DNA of 64,000 nt from JAAYCT01 sp964499575 (GTDB lineage Bacteria > Bacillota > Clostridia > Saccharofermentanales > Saccharofermentanaceae), in assembly GCA_964499575.1 (NCBI GenBank), contig CAZCLK010000005.1, positions 1-64,000 of the forward strand, in the 5' to 3' direction. Position 1 is the stretch's first letter. Every line of letters starts with the position of its first letter. Shown here piece by piece: positions 18,041-27,700 of the stretch. Both the position numbers and the translations under genes were made by a program. The notes under the pieces were generated by a model. That model saw nothing but the letters and a program-made list of their open reading frames with translations, searched no databases and was not told the origin of the DNA.

Positions 18041-18670
18041 CTATGCAAAGAAACTCTTCAAAAAGCTCCTTCTGTGAATTTCACACGGGCCCAACTTCCT
18101 GAGTGCTTCGTAGTGGGCGCTTGTTCCATATCCCTTGTGAATCGAAAACCCGTAACCGGGGTACCGCTCGTCGTATTCTCGCATCAACCGGTCCCGACTG
18201 ACCTTCGCGAGGATGGAAGCCGCCGCAATAGAATTGGAGACGGCGTCTCCTCGGATGATCGCCTTGCAGGGCACGGTAATTCCGGGGATTTTCACGGCAT
18301 CGGATAAGACCAGATCGGGCTTTATGGAAAGGCGGAGGATACATTGCGTCATTGCGCGCTTCGTCGCTTCTAAAATGTTAATTTCATCGATCACCCCCGG
18401 CTCCACGAACGTAACGGAATAGGCGACGGCGTGCCGAATGATTTCTTCATACAACTCTTCCCGTCGCTTTTCCGATAGTTTCTTGGAGTCGTTGAGGCCA
18501 AGGATTTTGTGCGACCCGAGGATGCAGGCGGCAGCGGTCACCGGACCGGCCAGCGGCCCTCTTCCGGCTTCATCCACGCCGGCGATCCGGGTATAACCTT
18601 CTGCTATTCCCTCTTTTTCGTAAATGGAAAGGCGCTCGTACAACGCTTCATAGATTTCCGATTTTTTCAT
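18041..18670 (-). CDS. rnhB: Ribonuclease HII
   Basis: Removes RNA from RNA-DNA hybrids and excises misincorporated ribonucleotides. The 209-residue protein has the N-terminal signature GVDEAGRGPLAGPV with catalytic Asp-Glu, plus the acidic residues in DSKKLSEKRR and DAVKIPG and the late YPGYGFSIHKGYGTSAH motif. The ATG is 3 bases after the rbgA stop, so translation is likely coupled. RNase HI is also encoded in this window (40597-41076). Confidence 0.95.
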   Translation of the reverse strand: MKKSEIYEALYERLSIYEKEGIAEGYTRIAGVDEAGRGPLAGPVTAAACILGSHKILGLNDSKKLSEKRREELYEEIIRHAVAYSVTFVEPGVIDEINILEATKRAMTQCILRLSIKPDLVLSDAVKIPGITVPCKAIIRGDAVSNSIAAASILAKVSRDRLMREYDERYPGYGFSIHKGYGTSAHYEALRKLGPCEIHRRSFLKSFFA

Positions 18671-18673
18671 GCT

Positions 18674-19558
18674 TTATTCTTTCTTCACCGTTGACGGAGC
18701 CTGCTCCAGAGTAATTTTTCCGATACGTCCGCTTCTGAAATCATCAAGAAAGAGAGTGGCAAATCGCTCCTCATCCACTCTGCCCCCGGACAGTATGCAA
18801 CCCTTTTTGCGGGCGGCCTGAAGGAAAGGCTCATAATACTCGCGTTTGAGATACTCACCCGGTTCATAGGTAACAGCGTAACGCTTCTCGATCAGGTCGG
18901 GATAGAGATTATATATTAATGACATTCCCTGAGAAGCCACGGCAATCAGGTCCGTGACCTCCGCTCGGATTGCTCCGGTAACGGCGAGGCACAGCTGACT
19001 TTGGGCGTTACCGAGGCTCGGCCACAGCACACCCGGCATATCCATCAGTTCCATCCCGGTTTCCGTTCTCGCCCATTGAAAGTGGCGCGTAACACCGGGA
19101 GTATCACCGGTCACCGCCAATTTTCGGTTGCAGAGCGAATTGATCAGCGTCGACTTTCCCGAATTGGGGATGCCGACGACCATCGATCGAATCGGTCGTC
19201 CGATACGTCCTTTTTCTCTGGCTTTCCGTAAAATATCCGCGCATTTTTCTTCCGCAACCGATCGGATTTGATTCAGCCCTTTTCGATGAATGGAGTCAAT
19301 GGAGATCGCGGGCGACCCCTTTTCTAGAAAATAATCCTCCCACAATTGATTCTGAACCGGATCCGACAGGTCGGATTTGTTCAGCACAATTATCCTGAAC
19401 TTGCCTTCGGAGATCTTTGCCAGTTCGGGATTGCGGCTCGACAGCGGAATGCGCGCGTCGCACACCTCAATGACGACGTCGATGAGTTTCATCCGGTCTT
19501 TGAGTTCGTTCAGCGCCTTGCGCATATGTCCGGGAAACCAATTGATACGCTCCGCCAA
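18674..19558 (-). CDS. rbgA: Ribosome biogenesis GTPase RbgA (YlqF)
   Basis: Needed for late assembly of the 50S subunit in Firmicutes. The 294-residue protein has circularly permuted GTPase motifs: NKSD (G4) comes first, then GIPNSGKST (G1) and DMPGV (G3). The N-terminus INWFPGHMRKAL is diagnostic. The TTG at 19558 was chosen because GGAGG lies 9 bases upstream; the GTG two codons earlier is too close to it. It lies downstream of rplS beyond a terminator, so it either has its own promoter or relies on read-through. Confidence 0.94.
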   Translation of the reverse strand: MAERINWFPGHMRKALNELKDRMKLIDVVIEVCDARIPLSSRNPELAKISEGKFRIIVLNKSDLSDPVQNQLWEDYFLEKGSPAISIDSIHRKGLNQIRSVAEEKCADILRKAREKGRIGRPIRSMVVGIPNSGKSTLINSLCNRKLAVTGDTPGVTRHFQWARTETGMELMDMPGVLWPSLGNAQSQLCLAVTGAIRAEVTDLIAVASQGMSLIYNLYPDLIEKRYAVTYEPGEYLKREYYEPFLQAARKKGCILSGGRVDEERFATLFLDDFRSGRIGKITLEQAPSTVKKE

Positions 19559-19596
19559 GATCACTCACCTCCGCTTACATGATAACAAATAATCAT

Positions 19597-19635
19597 AAAA
19601 AAACTGCCCGGTGCATATAATTTGCTCCGGGCAGT
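19597..19635 (-). terminator. Intrinsic terminator after rplS
   Basis: Arms ACTGCCCGG (19627-19635 read on minus) and CCGGGCAGT (19603-19611) followed by seven T residues, just after the rplS stop codon. Confidence 0.85.
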
Positions 19636-19653
19636 ATAAGGATCAGGAAATAA

Positions 19654-20007
19654 TCAGGAACGCTTGGCCAATTTCTCGGTGATCTTGGCCGCCTTACCGA
19701 CACGATCCCGCAGGTAGTAGAGCTTCGCTCTTCTGATCCGACCTTTGCGCACAATCTCGATGCGGTCAATGTTAGGAGAATGCACGGGCAGTGTCCGCTC
19801 GACACCGACTCCGTATGAGATTCGACGAACCTTGATGGTCTCGGAAAGTCCGTTGCCTTTACGGGCAATGACATATCCCTCGAAAAGCTGAATGCGCTCT
19901 CTTGCGCCTTCTTTGATTTTCAGGTACATCTTGACGAAATCACCGACGTTCACTTCGGAATAGCTGTTGCGGAGATTATCCTGTTCAACTGCTTTAATGA
20001 TATCCAT
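19654..20007 (-). CDS. rplS: 50S ribosomal protein L19
   Basis: A 117-residue protein at the 30S-50S interface. The sequence MDIIKAVEQDNLR, VGDFVKMYLKIKEGARERIQ in part, FEGYVIARKG and VERTLPVHSPNIDRIE are textbook L19. The ATG at 20007 follows GAGGAGGAT. It has its own promoter and terminator, with a short structured leader (see 20008-20075). Confidence 0.97.
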   Translation of the reverse strand: MDIIKAVEQDNLRNSYSEVNVGDFVKMYLKIKEGARERIQLFEGYVIARKGNGLSETIKVRRISYGVGVERTLPVHSPNIDRIEIVRKGRIRRAKLYYLRDRVGKAAKITEKLAKRS

Positions 20008-20075
20008 AATCGATCCTCCTCTTCCGATAGATGTTCTTGCCGGTTCACGACAGCGGACCATCCCTTATAACCTTT
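20008..20075 (-). promoter_or_regulatory. Possible L19 leader RNA element
   Basis: Between the promoter and the rplS ATG lies a G/C-rich segment in which GATG can pair with a later CATC around CCGCTG...CCGGCAAGAA. This resembles, from memory, the Firmicutes L19 leader that autoregulates rplS. The structure was only paired by eye. Confidence 0.4.
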
Positions 20076-20078
20076 AGG

Positions 20079-20107
20079 ATTTTAACACAGCAATCGAATC
20101 TGCGCAA
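20079..20107 (-). promoter_or_regulatory. Sigma-A promoter of rplS
   Basis: TTGCGC (20102-20107), exactly 17 bases and TAAAAT (20079-20084) on the minus strand. Confidence 0.7.
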
Positions 20108-20125
20108 GCGCGCGATCCAATCGAA

Positions 20126-20887
20126 TTATGTATTTTTTTCAGGCATTTCCGGCAGTATACCGGCATCTCTTTGAATGATGTATGCCCACTCATCCGGTGC
20201 CAATTCAAGTTTCTCGAAAAGGTCCTTGCGGTTCTTATAAGTCAGGTATATGCCTTCCATCCGCCGCCATTTCTCGATTTCCGCATGATGTCCGTTGCGA
20301 AGAACATCCGGGACACGGATCCCGTTCCATTGATCGGGCTTCGTGTAGTGCGGCGACTCCAGTGTCCCGTTCATATGCGACTCATTCTCATACGCCGAAG
20401 AATCCGGCAACACGCCCGGGATCATTCGGGATACGGCATCGATAACAACACATGCCGCCGCTTCTCCGCCGGTCAGAACATAATCGCCGATCGAGATCTC
20501 CTCATCCGCCACAGAGTCGATGACCCTCTGGTCGATCCCTTCATAATGACCGCACAGAAGGATAATGTGGTTATATCGGCTCAATTCGATCACCTTGCTT
20601 TGATTGAGTACAGATCCCTTGGGTGACATATATACGGTATGCGGTCGGGTAACGCACGAAGAAGTCACAGCCTTCCACGCGCGATATACCGGTTCACACG
20701 CCATCAGCATTCCCTTACCCCCGCCGTACAAAGTGTCATCCACTTTACCGTGATCGTTGTCGGCAAAATCCCGGATATCGACACAACGAATCTCAAGCAA
20801 CCCTTTTTCTGCTGCCCGTCCGACGATACTGGTTTTCATAAAGTCGGATACTTGTTTGGGGAATAAGGTTAAGACCGTGAAAATCAA
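20126..20887 (-). CDS. trmD: tRNA (guanine-N1)-methyltransferase TrmD
   Basis: Methylates G37 of tRNAs with SAM, preventing frameshifting. The 253-residue knotted SPOUT protein shows DIRDFADNDHGKVDD, GGGKGMLM, LLCGHYEGIDQRV and EISIGDYVLTGGE, and the C-terminal PHYTKPDQWNG. Initiation is at TTG with GGAGAAG 8 bases upstream. It is the last gene of the ylxM-ffh-rpsP-khpA-rimM-trmD operon; rplS follows but has its own promoter. Confidence 0.96.
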   Translation of the reverse strand: MIFTVLTLFPKQVSDFMKTSIVGRAAEKGLLEIRCVDIRDFADNDHGKVDDTLYGGGKGMLMACEPVYRAWKAVTSSCVTRPHTVYMSPKGSVLNQSKVIELSRYNHIILLCGHYEGIDQRVIDSVADEEISIGDYVLTGGEAAACVVIDAVSRMIPGVLPDSSAYENESHMNGTLESPHYTKPDQWNGIRVPDVLRNGHHAEIEKWRRMEGIYLTYKNRKDLFEKLELAPDEWAYIIQRDAGILPEMPEKNT

Positions 20888-20905
20888 TTTTCTTCTCCGT
20901 TTTCA

Positions 20906-21433
20906 CTATGACTCATAGATCTCAAATAGACCATCCGGCAAGGTAACGAAAATTTCTCTGTTTTTGATCTCGACCCGGTGAACGATTGATTTCAAAAACG
21001 GGATCAGGAGGTCCTTCTTTTTCTCACGGGCGACAACAAACACGTCGGCTCCCGATTGCTCCAGGATTTCGGATACGACCCCGAGTAATCCGAGTTCGTC
21101 ATCAACTACACGGCATCCGACCAGGTCGGCGATGAAATACCGGTCATCGGCAAGAGGCACCGCGCGCTCCCTTTTGACCGCAACATAATGCCCGAAAAGC
21201 GCTTGGGCGGCATTCCTGTCCGTAACGCCCTCCGCAGTCATAAGCACGTTGTTCCCTGCCGGGCGGCTCTTAATGATTTTCAATTCCCTGACCGGTGTTT
21301 CTTTTTCATTAAGGAGTATGATACCGGTAAGATCGGAAAATCTGGAAACATCGTCCGTGATCGGGAAAACTTTGATTTCCCCGCTCACTCCGTGCGCGCC
21401 GATCAGTTTTCCGATAATCAGATAGTCCTTCAT
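20906..21433 (-). CDS. rimM: 16S rRNA processing protein RimM
   Basis: A 175-residue assembly factor for the 30S head. The N-terminal RimM domain begins with IIGKLIGAHGVSGEIKV, and the PRC-barrel domain lies from about residue 95 (DDRYFIADLVGC). Its ATG overlaps the TGA of khpA in an ATGA, so translation is coupled. trmD follows after 18 bases. Confidence 0.95.
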   Translation of the reverse strand: MKDYLIIGKLIGAHGVSGEIKVFPITDDVSRFSDLTGIILLNEKETPVRELKIIKSRPAGNNVLMTAEGVTDRNAAQALFGHYVAVKRERAVPLADDRYFIADLVGCRVVDDELGLLGVVSEILEQSGADVFVVAREKKKDLLIPFLKSIVHRVEIKNREIFVTLPDGLFEIYES

Positions 21434-21660
21434 CCCACAATATCGACAATAACTCTTCTGCCGTCCCGGATATACTTTGCCTTCATGATGGTGCGGATCG
21501 CCTGTGCGCGTCTGCCTCCCTTGCCGATGATCTTCCCCATGTCCTCGGGGGATACCGATAATTCAAGGACTACGGTATTCCCGCGTTCCGATTCTTTGAC
21601 GGACACCTCTTCCGGGTTTGATACAAGTGTTTTGGCTATAGTAGTAAGTAATTCACTCAT
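21430..21660 (-). CDS. khpA: KH-domain RNA-binding protein KhpA (YlqC)
   Basis: A 76-residue single KH domain protein; relatives bind RNA with KhpB/Jag and affect cell elongation and small-RNA action. The GxxG loop lies in GKIIGKGGRRAQAIRT. The ATG at 21660 gives the usual length and the conserved start SELLTTIAKTLVSNPEEV; an in-frame GTG four codons earlier is possible, and neither has a strong ribosome site. Between rpsP and rimM as in most Firmicutes. Confidence 0.93.
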   Translation of the reverse strand: MSELLTTIAKTLVSNPEEVSVKESERGNTVVLELSVSPEDMGKIIGKGGRRAQAIRTIMKAKYIRDGRRVIVDIVG

Positions 21661-21729
21661 CTGGTTTCGCACGACGGTTCATCGGCCGTCTGCTTGCCTC
21701 CCTTCTGATACGAATCGAAAAAAGCCCTT

Positions 21730-21975
21730 TTACGAGATCGCTCCGGTTCTCTTCAACAGTGCGCGTACGGTATCGGTCGGCTGTGCGCCGTTCTTAATCC
21801 ATTTCTGAGCCGCTTCGTTGTCAAGTTTGATCTCGGCGGGATCTTTCAGCGGATCGTAAGTTCCGATTTCCTCAATGAAGCGACCGTCTCTCGGTGAACG
21901 CGAATCGGCGACGACAATACGATAGAAAGCCGTCTTTTTGGTGCCTATTCTTTTTAATCTGATTTTTACTGACAT
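21730..21975 (-). CDS. rpsP: 30S ribosomal protein S16
   Basis: An 81-residue small-subunit protein with the usual MSVKIRLKRIGTKKTAFYR start, DSRSPRDGRFIEEIG and YDPLKDP. The ATG at 21975 has GGGAGG 9 bases upstream. Part of the ffh-rpsP-khpA-rimM-trmD operon. Confidence 0.97.
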   Translation of the reverse strand: MSVKIRLKRIGTKKTAFYRIVVADSRSPRDGRFIEEIGTYDPLKDPAEIKLDNEAAQKWIKNGAQPTDTVRALLKRTGAIS

Positions 21976-22037
21976 TTCATTTTCCTCCCGGCATACAGCC
22001 TTGTTTATATATTCACGCAAATCGCGCAAATTCCTGA

Positions 22038-23375
22038 TTAGAAAGGGAACCCACCCATCGGGAAGCCTCCGCGGCGCTTCCCCCTGTTCATTTTGGAGAA
22101 CTGCTTCATCATCTGTGAAGACTGTTCGTACTGTTTGATCAATTGATTCACTTGCTGTACCGTCGTTCCGGAGCCTGCGGCGATTCGTCTTCTGCGCATG
22201 GCATTTAAAACATTGGGAAATCTTCTCTCCTTCAGCGTCATCGATCGAATAATCGCCATATTGATGTCAATAATGCGTTCGTTAACATCTTCGTCTTTGA
22301 CTTTGGAGGCGGCACCGGGGATCATTCCGATTACATCCTTGATTGAACCCATTTTTTTAATCTGCTCGAACTGGGAAAGCATATCCTCAAGGTTAAAGGT
22401 ATTCTTGAGCAGACGATCCATCGTCTTTTTGGCTTGGTCTTCGTCAAATTGGGATTGAGCCTTCTCAATTAATGAAAGGACATCGCCCATACCGAGAATG
22501 CGGCTGGCCATACGGTCCGGGTAATATTCCTCGATGTCCTCGATCTTCTCACCGACACAGATCATCTTGATGGGCTTACCGGTAATCTGCCGGATCGACA
22601 ATGCGGCACCGCCGCGCGCGTCGCCGTCAAGCTTCGTCATGATGAATCCGTCCAGCCCGATAGCTTCCTCGAAAGCCTGCGCGACCGAAACTGATTCCTG
22701 CCCGATCATCGCGTCAACGACGAGAAGTTTTTCTGTGGGCTTCACTGCCTTTTCGATTGCCTTGAGCTCGTCCATCATCTCACTGTCGACCGTAGTGCGG
22801 CCGGCGGTATCGATGATGAGTGTGTCGCACAACATATATTTGGCGCGTTCAGAAGCCTTCAGTGCAATTTTTACTGCGGATTTCTCTTCCGCCATGATAA
22901 AAGAAGGAACACCGACCTGCTTCGCCAGAACCTCAAGTTGCAGGGCGGCTGCCGGGCGATGGACATCGACGGATGCGACCATCGGTTTCTTCCCGGAAGA
23001 CTTGAGCACACGGGCCAGTTTGGCCGCTGTCGTTGTTTTACCGGCGCCCTGAAGTCCGTATAGAATAATGACGGTGAAGCCGGTCGGCGACACCGCGATC
23101 TTGTTCTGTTCTGAGCCCAGAAGCATAACCAGCGACTCATGAACGATTTTAACGATCTGCTGACCCGGTGTCAGACTCGCGAAAATCTCCTGTCCTTTGC
23201 ATTTCTCGGTCATATCGGCAATGAAATTTTTGACGACAGAGTAATTCACATCCGCTTCAAGAAGCGCCATGCGAATTTCCTTCATCATATCCTTGATGTC
23301 CTGTTCGGTAACACGAGCCTTCCCGCGCATCTTCGACATGATATTCTGAAGTTTTGAAGACAAACCGTCGAACAT
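22038..23375 (-). CDS. ffh: Signal recognition particle protein Ffh
   Basis: The SRP54 GTPase that binds signal sequences and 4.5S RNA. The 445-residue protein has the N-domain (1-90), GTPase motifs GLQGAGKTT (107-115), DTAGRT and TKLDGDARGG, and a methionine-rich M domain with RRRRIAAGSGTT and the glycine-rich tail ending GGFPMGGFPF. It follows ylxM by 12 bases. Works with FtsY, encoded just upstream of ylxM. Confidence 0.97.
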   Translation of the reverse strand: MFDGLSSKLQNIMSKMRGKARVTEQDIKDMMKEIRMALLEADVNYSVVKNFIADMTEKCKGQEIFASLTPGQQIVKIVHESLVMLLGSEQNKIAVSPTGFTVIILYGLQGAGKTTTAAKLARVLKSSGKKPMVASVDVHRPAAALQLEVLAKQVGVPSFIMAEEKSAVKIALKASERAKYMLCDTLIIDTAGRTTVDSEMMDELKAIEKAVKPTEKLLVVDAMIGQESVSVAQAFEEAIGLDGFIMTKLDGDARGGAALSIRQITGKPIKMICVGEKIEDIEEYYPDRMASRILGMGDVLSLIEKAQSQFDEDQAKKTMDRLLKNTFNLEDMLSQFEQIKKMGSIKDVIGMIPGAASKVKDEDVNERIIDINMAIIRSMTLKERRFPNVLNAMRRRRIAAGSGTTVQQVNQLIKQYEQSSQMMKQFSKMNRGKRRGGFPMGGFPF

Positions 23376-23387
23376 TTCCGTACCTTT

Positions 23388-23708
23388 CTACAGCCGATCG
23401 TATAAATTCCTGATGATGTCTGTGGCTTTCCCGGATTCGCCGGATTCCAAAAGTGATACAGCGTCATTTATGGCCGACTTGTGTTCCATGAAACGGGCGA
23501 CAAGTCCGAGTTTCTCTTCATAACGTACGAGTTGCGAAGTTCCCCTGTGTACCGCGTCATAAACCGCTTGTCTGGATATCCCTTCGTTGTCGGCAATCTC
23601 GGATAAACTCATATCCTCGGAATAATGGAGTTCCAGAAGCAGACGATTTCTTTGCGTAAGAAGATTACCGTAAAAATCGATCAGCAATCCTGCTTCTACC
23701 GGGTCCAT
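23388..23708 (-). CDS. ylxM: YlxM/p13-like helix-turn-helix protein
   Basis: A 106-residue DNA-binding-like protein with a sigma-70 region 4-type helix-turn-helix (MSLSEIADNEGISRQAVYDA). In Firmicutes it is encoded immediately before ffh and is thought to influence the SRP pathway. The ATG at 23708 has GGAGG in front. First gene of the operon, 31 bases downstream of a strong promoter. Confidence 0.92.
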   Translation of the reverse strand: MDPVEAGLLIDFYGNLLTQRNRLLLELHYSEDMSLSEIADNEGISRQAVYDAVHRGTSQLVRYEEKLGLVARFMEHKSAINDAVSLLESGESGKATDIIRNLYDRL

Positions 23709-23738
23709 GGGTGCCTCCGTTTCTGGTCCATGCGACAC

Positions 23739-23767
23739 AATATAAGCGAAAATCACGTATGTGTCAA
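23739..23767 (-). promoter_or_regulatory. Strong sigma-A promoter of the ylxM-ffh-trmD operon
   Basis: TTGACA (23762-23767), 17 bases and TATATT (23739-23744) on the minus strand, lying in the ftsY-ylxM gap. Confidence 0.8.
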
Positions 23768-23801
23768 GTATTTATGCTTGTCAGTTATGCGGATCGCGAA
23801 T

Positions 23802-24716
23802 TTACGTATTCGGCAGAAGCGAATCCACGAACAATTCCGGATCGAAATCGACCAGATCTTCGACCGCTTCCCCCAATCCGGCGAGAAGTATCGGAGCTTG
23901 AGCCTTGTGCGCGACGGCGATTGCGACGCCGCCTTTCGCACTGCCGTCGAGTTTTGTGATCACGATGCCGTGGATATCGATTGCTCCCGAGAAAACTTCG
24001 GCCTGAATGACCGCGTTCTGGCCGGTTGTGGCATCGATAACCAAGAGTGCTTTGATACACGCGGACGGCGCTTCGCGATGAATCACCTTGGAGACTTTCG
24101 CCAGTTCGTCCATCAGGTTCTGCTTATTGTGAAGTCTTCCCGCCGTATCGATGATTAAAACATCGGTGCGTCGCGCGACGGCCGCATGAATTGCGTCATA
24201 GCAAACCGCCGCAGGGTCCGATCCGATTGTCTGCGCGATAACCGGCGTCGCGGTCCGCTCTCCCCAAACCTGAAGTTGCTCAATCGCGGCCGCGCGAAAA
24301 GTATCCGCCGCCGCAAGAAGGACTCGTTTGCCGCGGTTCTTGTACCGAAGACATAGTTTCCCGGCTGTCGTCGTTTTGCCGGTACCGTTTACTCCGACAA
24401 GAAGGAGGATGTTCAGCGAATTTTCTTCAATCTCCAGCTGTTGTTTTTCGCCGAGAATTTCCATCATCTGTTTCTTCATCGTGAATGTGACCGCTTCCTT
24501 GCTGTCATCCCCGGTCTTCTTTATTTGATTGCGGACTTGATCCATAATACGCATACTCGCATTGACACCGACGTCCGCCTGGACCAGTAATGCCTCGAGC
24601 TCATCCAGCATCTCCTCGTCGTATCTTCCAAGTCCTGCGGATATTTTTGTTAATCCGTCCGCGACAAATCCACGGGTCTTTTTCAGTCCGTTCTTGAAAA
24701 TTTCGAAAATGCCCAT
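23802..24716 (-). CDS. ftsY: Signal recognition particle receptor FtsY
   Basis: The membrane-associated SRP receptor GTPase. The 304-residue protein lacks the long acidic A domain of E. coli and starts almost directly with the helical N domain, as in Bacillus. G motifs: VGVNGTGKTTTAGKL, ADTFRAAAIEQL, IDTAGRLHNKQ and TKLDGSAKGG. The ATG at 24716 follows GGAGGAAA; the frame continues 11 codons upstream, including two further methionines. Lies 63 bases after smc. Confidence 0.96.
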   Translation of the reverse strand: MGIFEIFKNGLKKTRGFVADGLTKISAGLGRYDEEMLDELEALLVQADVGVNASMRIMDQVRNQIKKTGDDSKEAVTFTMKKQMMEILGEKQQLEIEENSLNILLLVGVNGTGKTTTAGKLCLRYKNRGKRVLLAAADTFRAAAIEQLQVWGERTATPVIAQTIGSDPAAVCYDAIHAAVARRTDVLIIDTAGRLHNKQNLMDELAKVSKVIHREAPSACIKALLVIDATTGQNAVIQAEVFSGAIDIHGIVITKLDGSAKGGVAIAVAHKAQAPILLAGLGEAVEDLVDFDPELFVDSLLPNT

Positions 24717-24779
24717 TCTTTCCTCCATGTTATTCCGGCGAGCAACCATGAATCTGCGGTTGCCGTGCGGCCCATAAAA

Positions 24780-27700
24780 CTAAGAGTTATCAAGTCTCAT
24801 CGACAGTATTTTGGATATTCCACGTTCTTGCATCGTGACGCCGTACATGCGATCGCACGCCTCCATTGTTCCTTTTCGATGCGTGACCAGGATGAACTGG
24901 GATTTCGCGGTATATCTGCGGACAAATTCCGTGAAACGACTGATATTGACGTCGTCCAGCGCCGCCTCGACTTCATCCAGAACGCAGAAAGGCGACGGTC
25001 GCAGCTGCAGGATCGCGAACAGGATCGCGATCGCCGTAAGGCAGCGCTCTCCGCCGGAAAGCAGGGAGATGCTCTGCAAGCGCTTCCCCGGGGGCTGCGC
25101 GCGAATGTCGATGTCGCAGGTTAAGACGTCCTCATTGTCGTCAAGAATGATCTCCGCCGTTCCTCCGTTGAAAAGATCCGAGAAAACGGTGTTGAAATTC
25201 TCGTTGATGATCGCAAAGTGCTTGAGGAATTGCTCGCGCATCTCTGCGACCAATTCGCCGATGATTTTCTGAAGGTCCGCTCTGGCCTTCTCGATATCTT
25301 CCTTCTGTTTGCTCATAAACTCAAACCGGTCGCTGACCTTTGCGTATTCCTCGATGGCATTGGCGTTAATCGGACCGATATCGCGGATTTCGTTTTTGAG
25401 TTCGGTGATTCTTTTTTGAAGCGCTTGTACGCTGTCGATCTCCAGACGATAGGACTGCGCGTTATCGTAAGTAATCTCGTGGTCCTCCCACATGCGATTC
25501 TTATGCTCATCGATCTCCAACAGATACCGCTCCCGTTTGGCTTCCGCTTTGGCCTGTTCGGTTTGGCAGTGAGCAAGTCCGGACGCTGAGTTGGAAAGAC
25601 GGTCGATAAATCCGGACAATTGTTGTTCGATTTCATCCTTTTCGATGATCAGTTGCTTAACGGATTCCTCGATGGAAGCATCCTTTTCGAGAAGTTCGTC
25701 ACGGATGACGGATTTTTCTTCTTCCTCACCGGCCAATCGGATGATCTCAACCTTGGCCTGCTCGCGCTCGGCAAGGATTTTTTGAAGGCCGGTCGAAAAA
25801 CCTTGTTTTTCGCGCTCGAGCATATCGCTGATCTCGAGTGCACCGGCCAATGATATCGCGACGGACTCCGCGGAGATGCGAAGATCCGATATATCCGATC
25901 TCAAATCATCCAACTCGTTTTGGACTTCCTTGTGATCCAAGTCCGACTGATCGAGCGATGCGCGGATCAATGAAAGTTCCTTATCATGCTCTTTAAGGGC
26001 AAGGAGAAGCTCCTCGTGATCGGATTGGACCGTCAGGCGCTTGGTCGAAAGCGTTCGAAGCTCCTTGTCGACGATCTCCAGTCTTGTTTCCAATCTTTTC
26101 ATCTCCGTCGAACGGCCGGTCGCCTCGGACTCGAGCTTTGCGGTAAGGACCGATAGATCCCGGATTCTTTCGTCCAATGCCTTGGACTCCCGCGCGACGA
26201 TTTTACCCGCCTCTTCGGAGTCGGCGAAGAGCTTCTCGATCGCCTGAATCTCCTGATCGATATTCAGCACTCTGGCCGGAAGCGTTTCCAGTTCACGCGC
26301 TCTTCCGAGAATACCGGTACCCTGCCTTCGGATACTGCCGCCGGTCAGCGAACCGCCGGGATTGACCACGTCTCCGTCCAGAGATACCAACCGAAAAGAA
26401 AATCCGGAAGATTTGGCAATGTCCATCGCGTTCTTGAGTGTATCGACGATGGCGATACGACCCAGCAAATTTCCTATGATCTCTTGAATGGAATCGTCAA
26501 ATGTCACAAGTTCCGAAGCGATCCCGAGAAAGCCTTTTCCGGACTTTGCCGCTTTAATCTGATGATCTTCGAGATAACGGCCTTTTATGGTATTGATCGG
26601 AAGAAAAGTAGCCCGCCCGTGCTTATTCTGTTTAAGGTAATCAATCAGGTCCTCGGCATCTCCGTCGGTTTGTGTGACGATATTATGAATCGCCGATCCG
26701 AGGGCGATTTCGATAGCGGTTTCATACTTTACGGGCACATGGATCAGATCGCCGAGAATGCCGACGATTTTTCCGGACAATGAGCGGTCGGTTTTCGCGT
26801 CTGAAACCAATCGGCGTACCGGCTCCTGATACCCTTCTTTACTGCTCTCAAGCTCCTGAAGCGTCTTGATCCGGAACGACACGTTGTCCTTCTCGCGTTG
26901 TTTTTGATCTGTTTGCTTCCGATATTCTTCGGCTTCCGACCGCAATTGATCCAGTTTACTTTGTTTTCCGGAAAACTGCTTCTTTGCTAAAGACAATTCT
27001 GCGGCGACGGAACTGAGTTGCGTTTGAAAATCTTCGGATATCGCGGAGAATTTATCCTTTTCGGAAATCAGGATGACGCGTTCGTCCGAAAGAGATTTGA
27101 CCTTTGAATCGAAAAGCATTATTTCCGAGGAGAGCGACTGAGCTTGCTCCTTATAATCGAAAATTTCTTCGGCTAGAGTCTCCATTTTGACTTTCGACGC
27201 GTTGATTTTCTTAAGTGACTGGTCAAGCGTTGCGATCAACGACTTCATTTCCTCTTCCTTTTTTTGAAGTGCCTGATCGTATTTATCTTTCTGACTTTTC
27301 AATGTGTCAATCTTTGAGGCCTGATCCTTCACGGACGCATCGAGCCGCTCCAATTGAACGCGCGCCTGGGAATCATCATCCTGACCGGAGTTCAGACGCT
27401 CGGAAAGTTGCTTCCTGCGATCCGTGATGACGGCCAGAGCGCTTTGAACTTCGTGGATTCTTTCACCCAAATCGGCTTTATCGGTACGAAGTTTGTCCAG
27501 ACGATCTTCGATATCGGACGACTTTTCTGTCAGTAATCTGTTCTTGTCCCGTAAAGAAAGGATTTCGTCCTCCCGGCGCAGGATTTCTTCGTTTATTCGC
27601 GAAAACTCCTCGTCCGCAGTGGATAGAAAGGCCTGGTTTCTGTCAATCAAATGAAGCGTAAGCCCGATATCCATTTCTTTCCACTCATCATACGTCCGAT

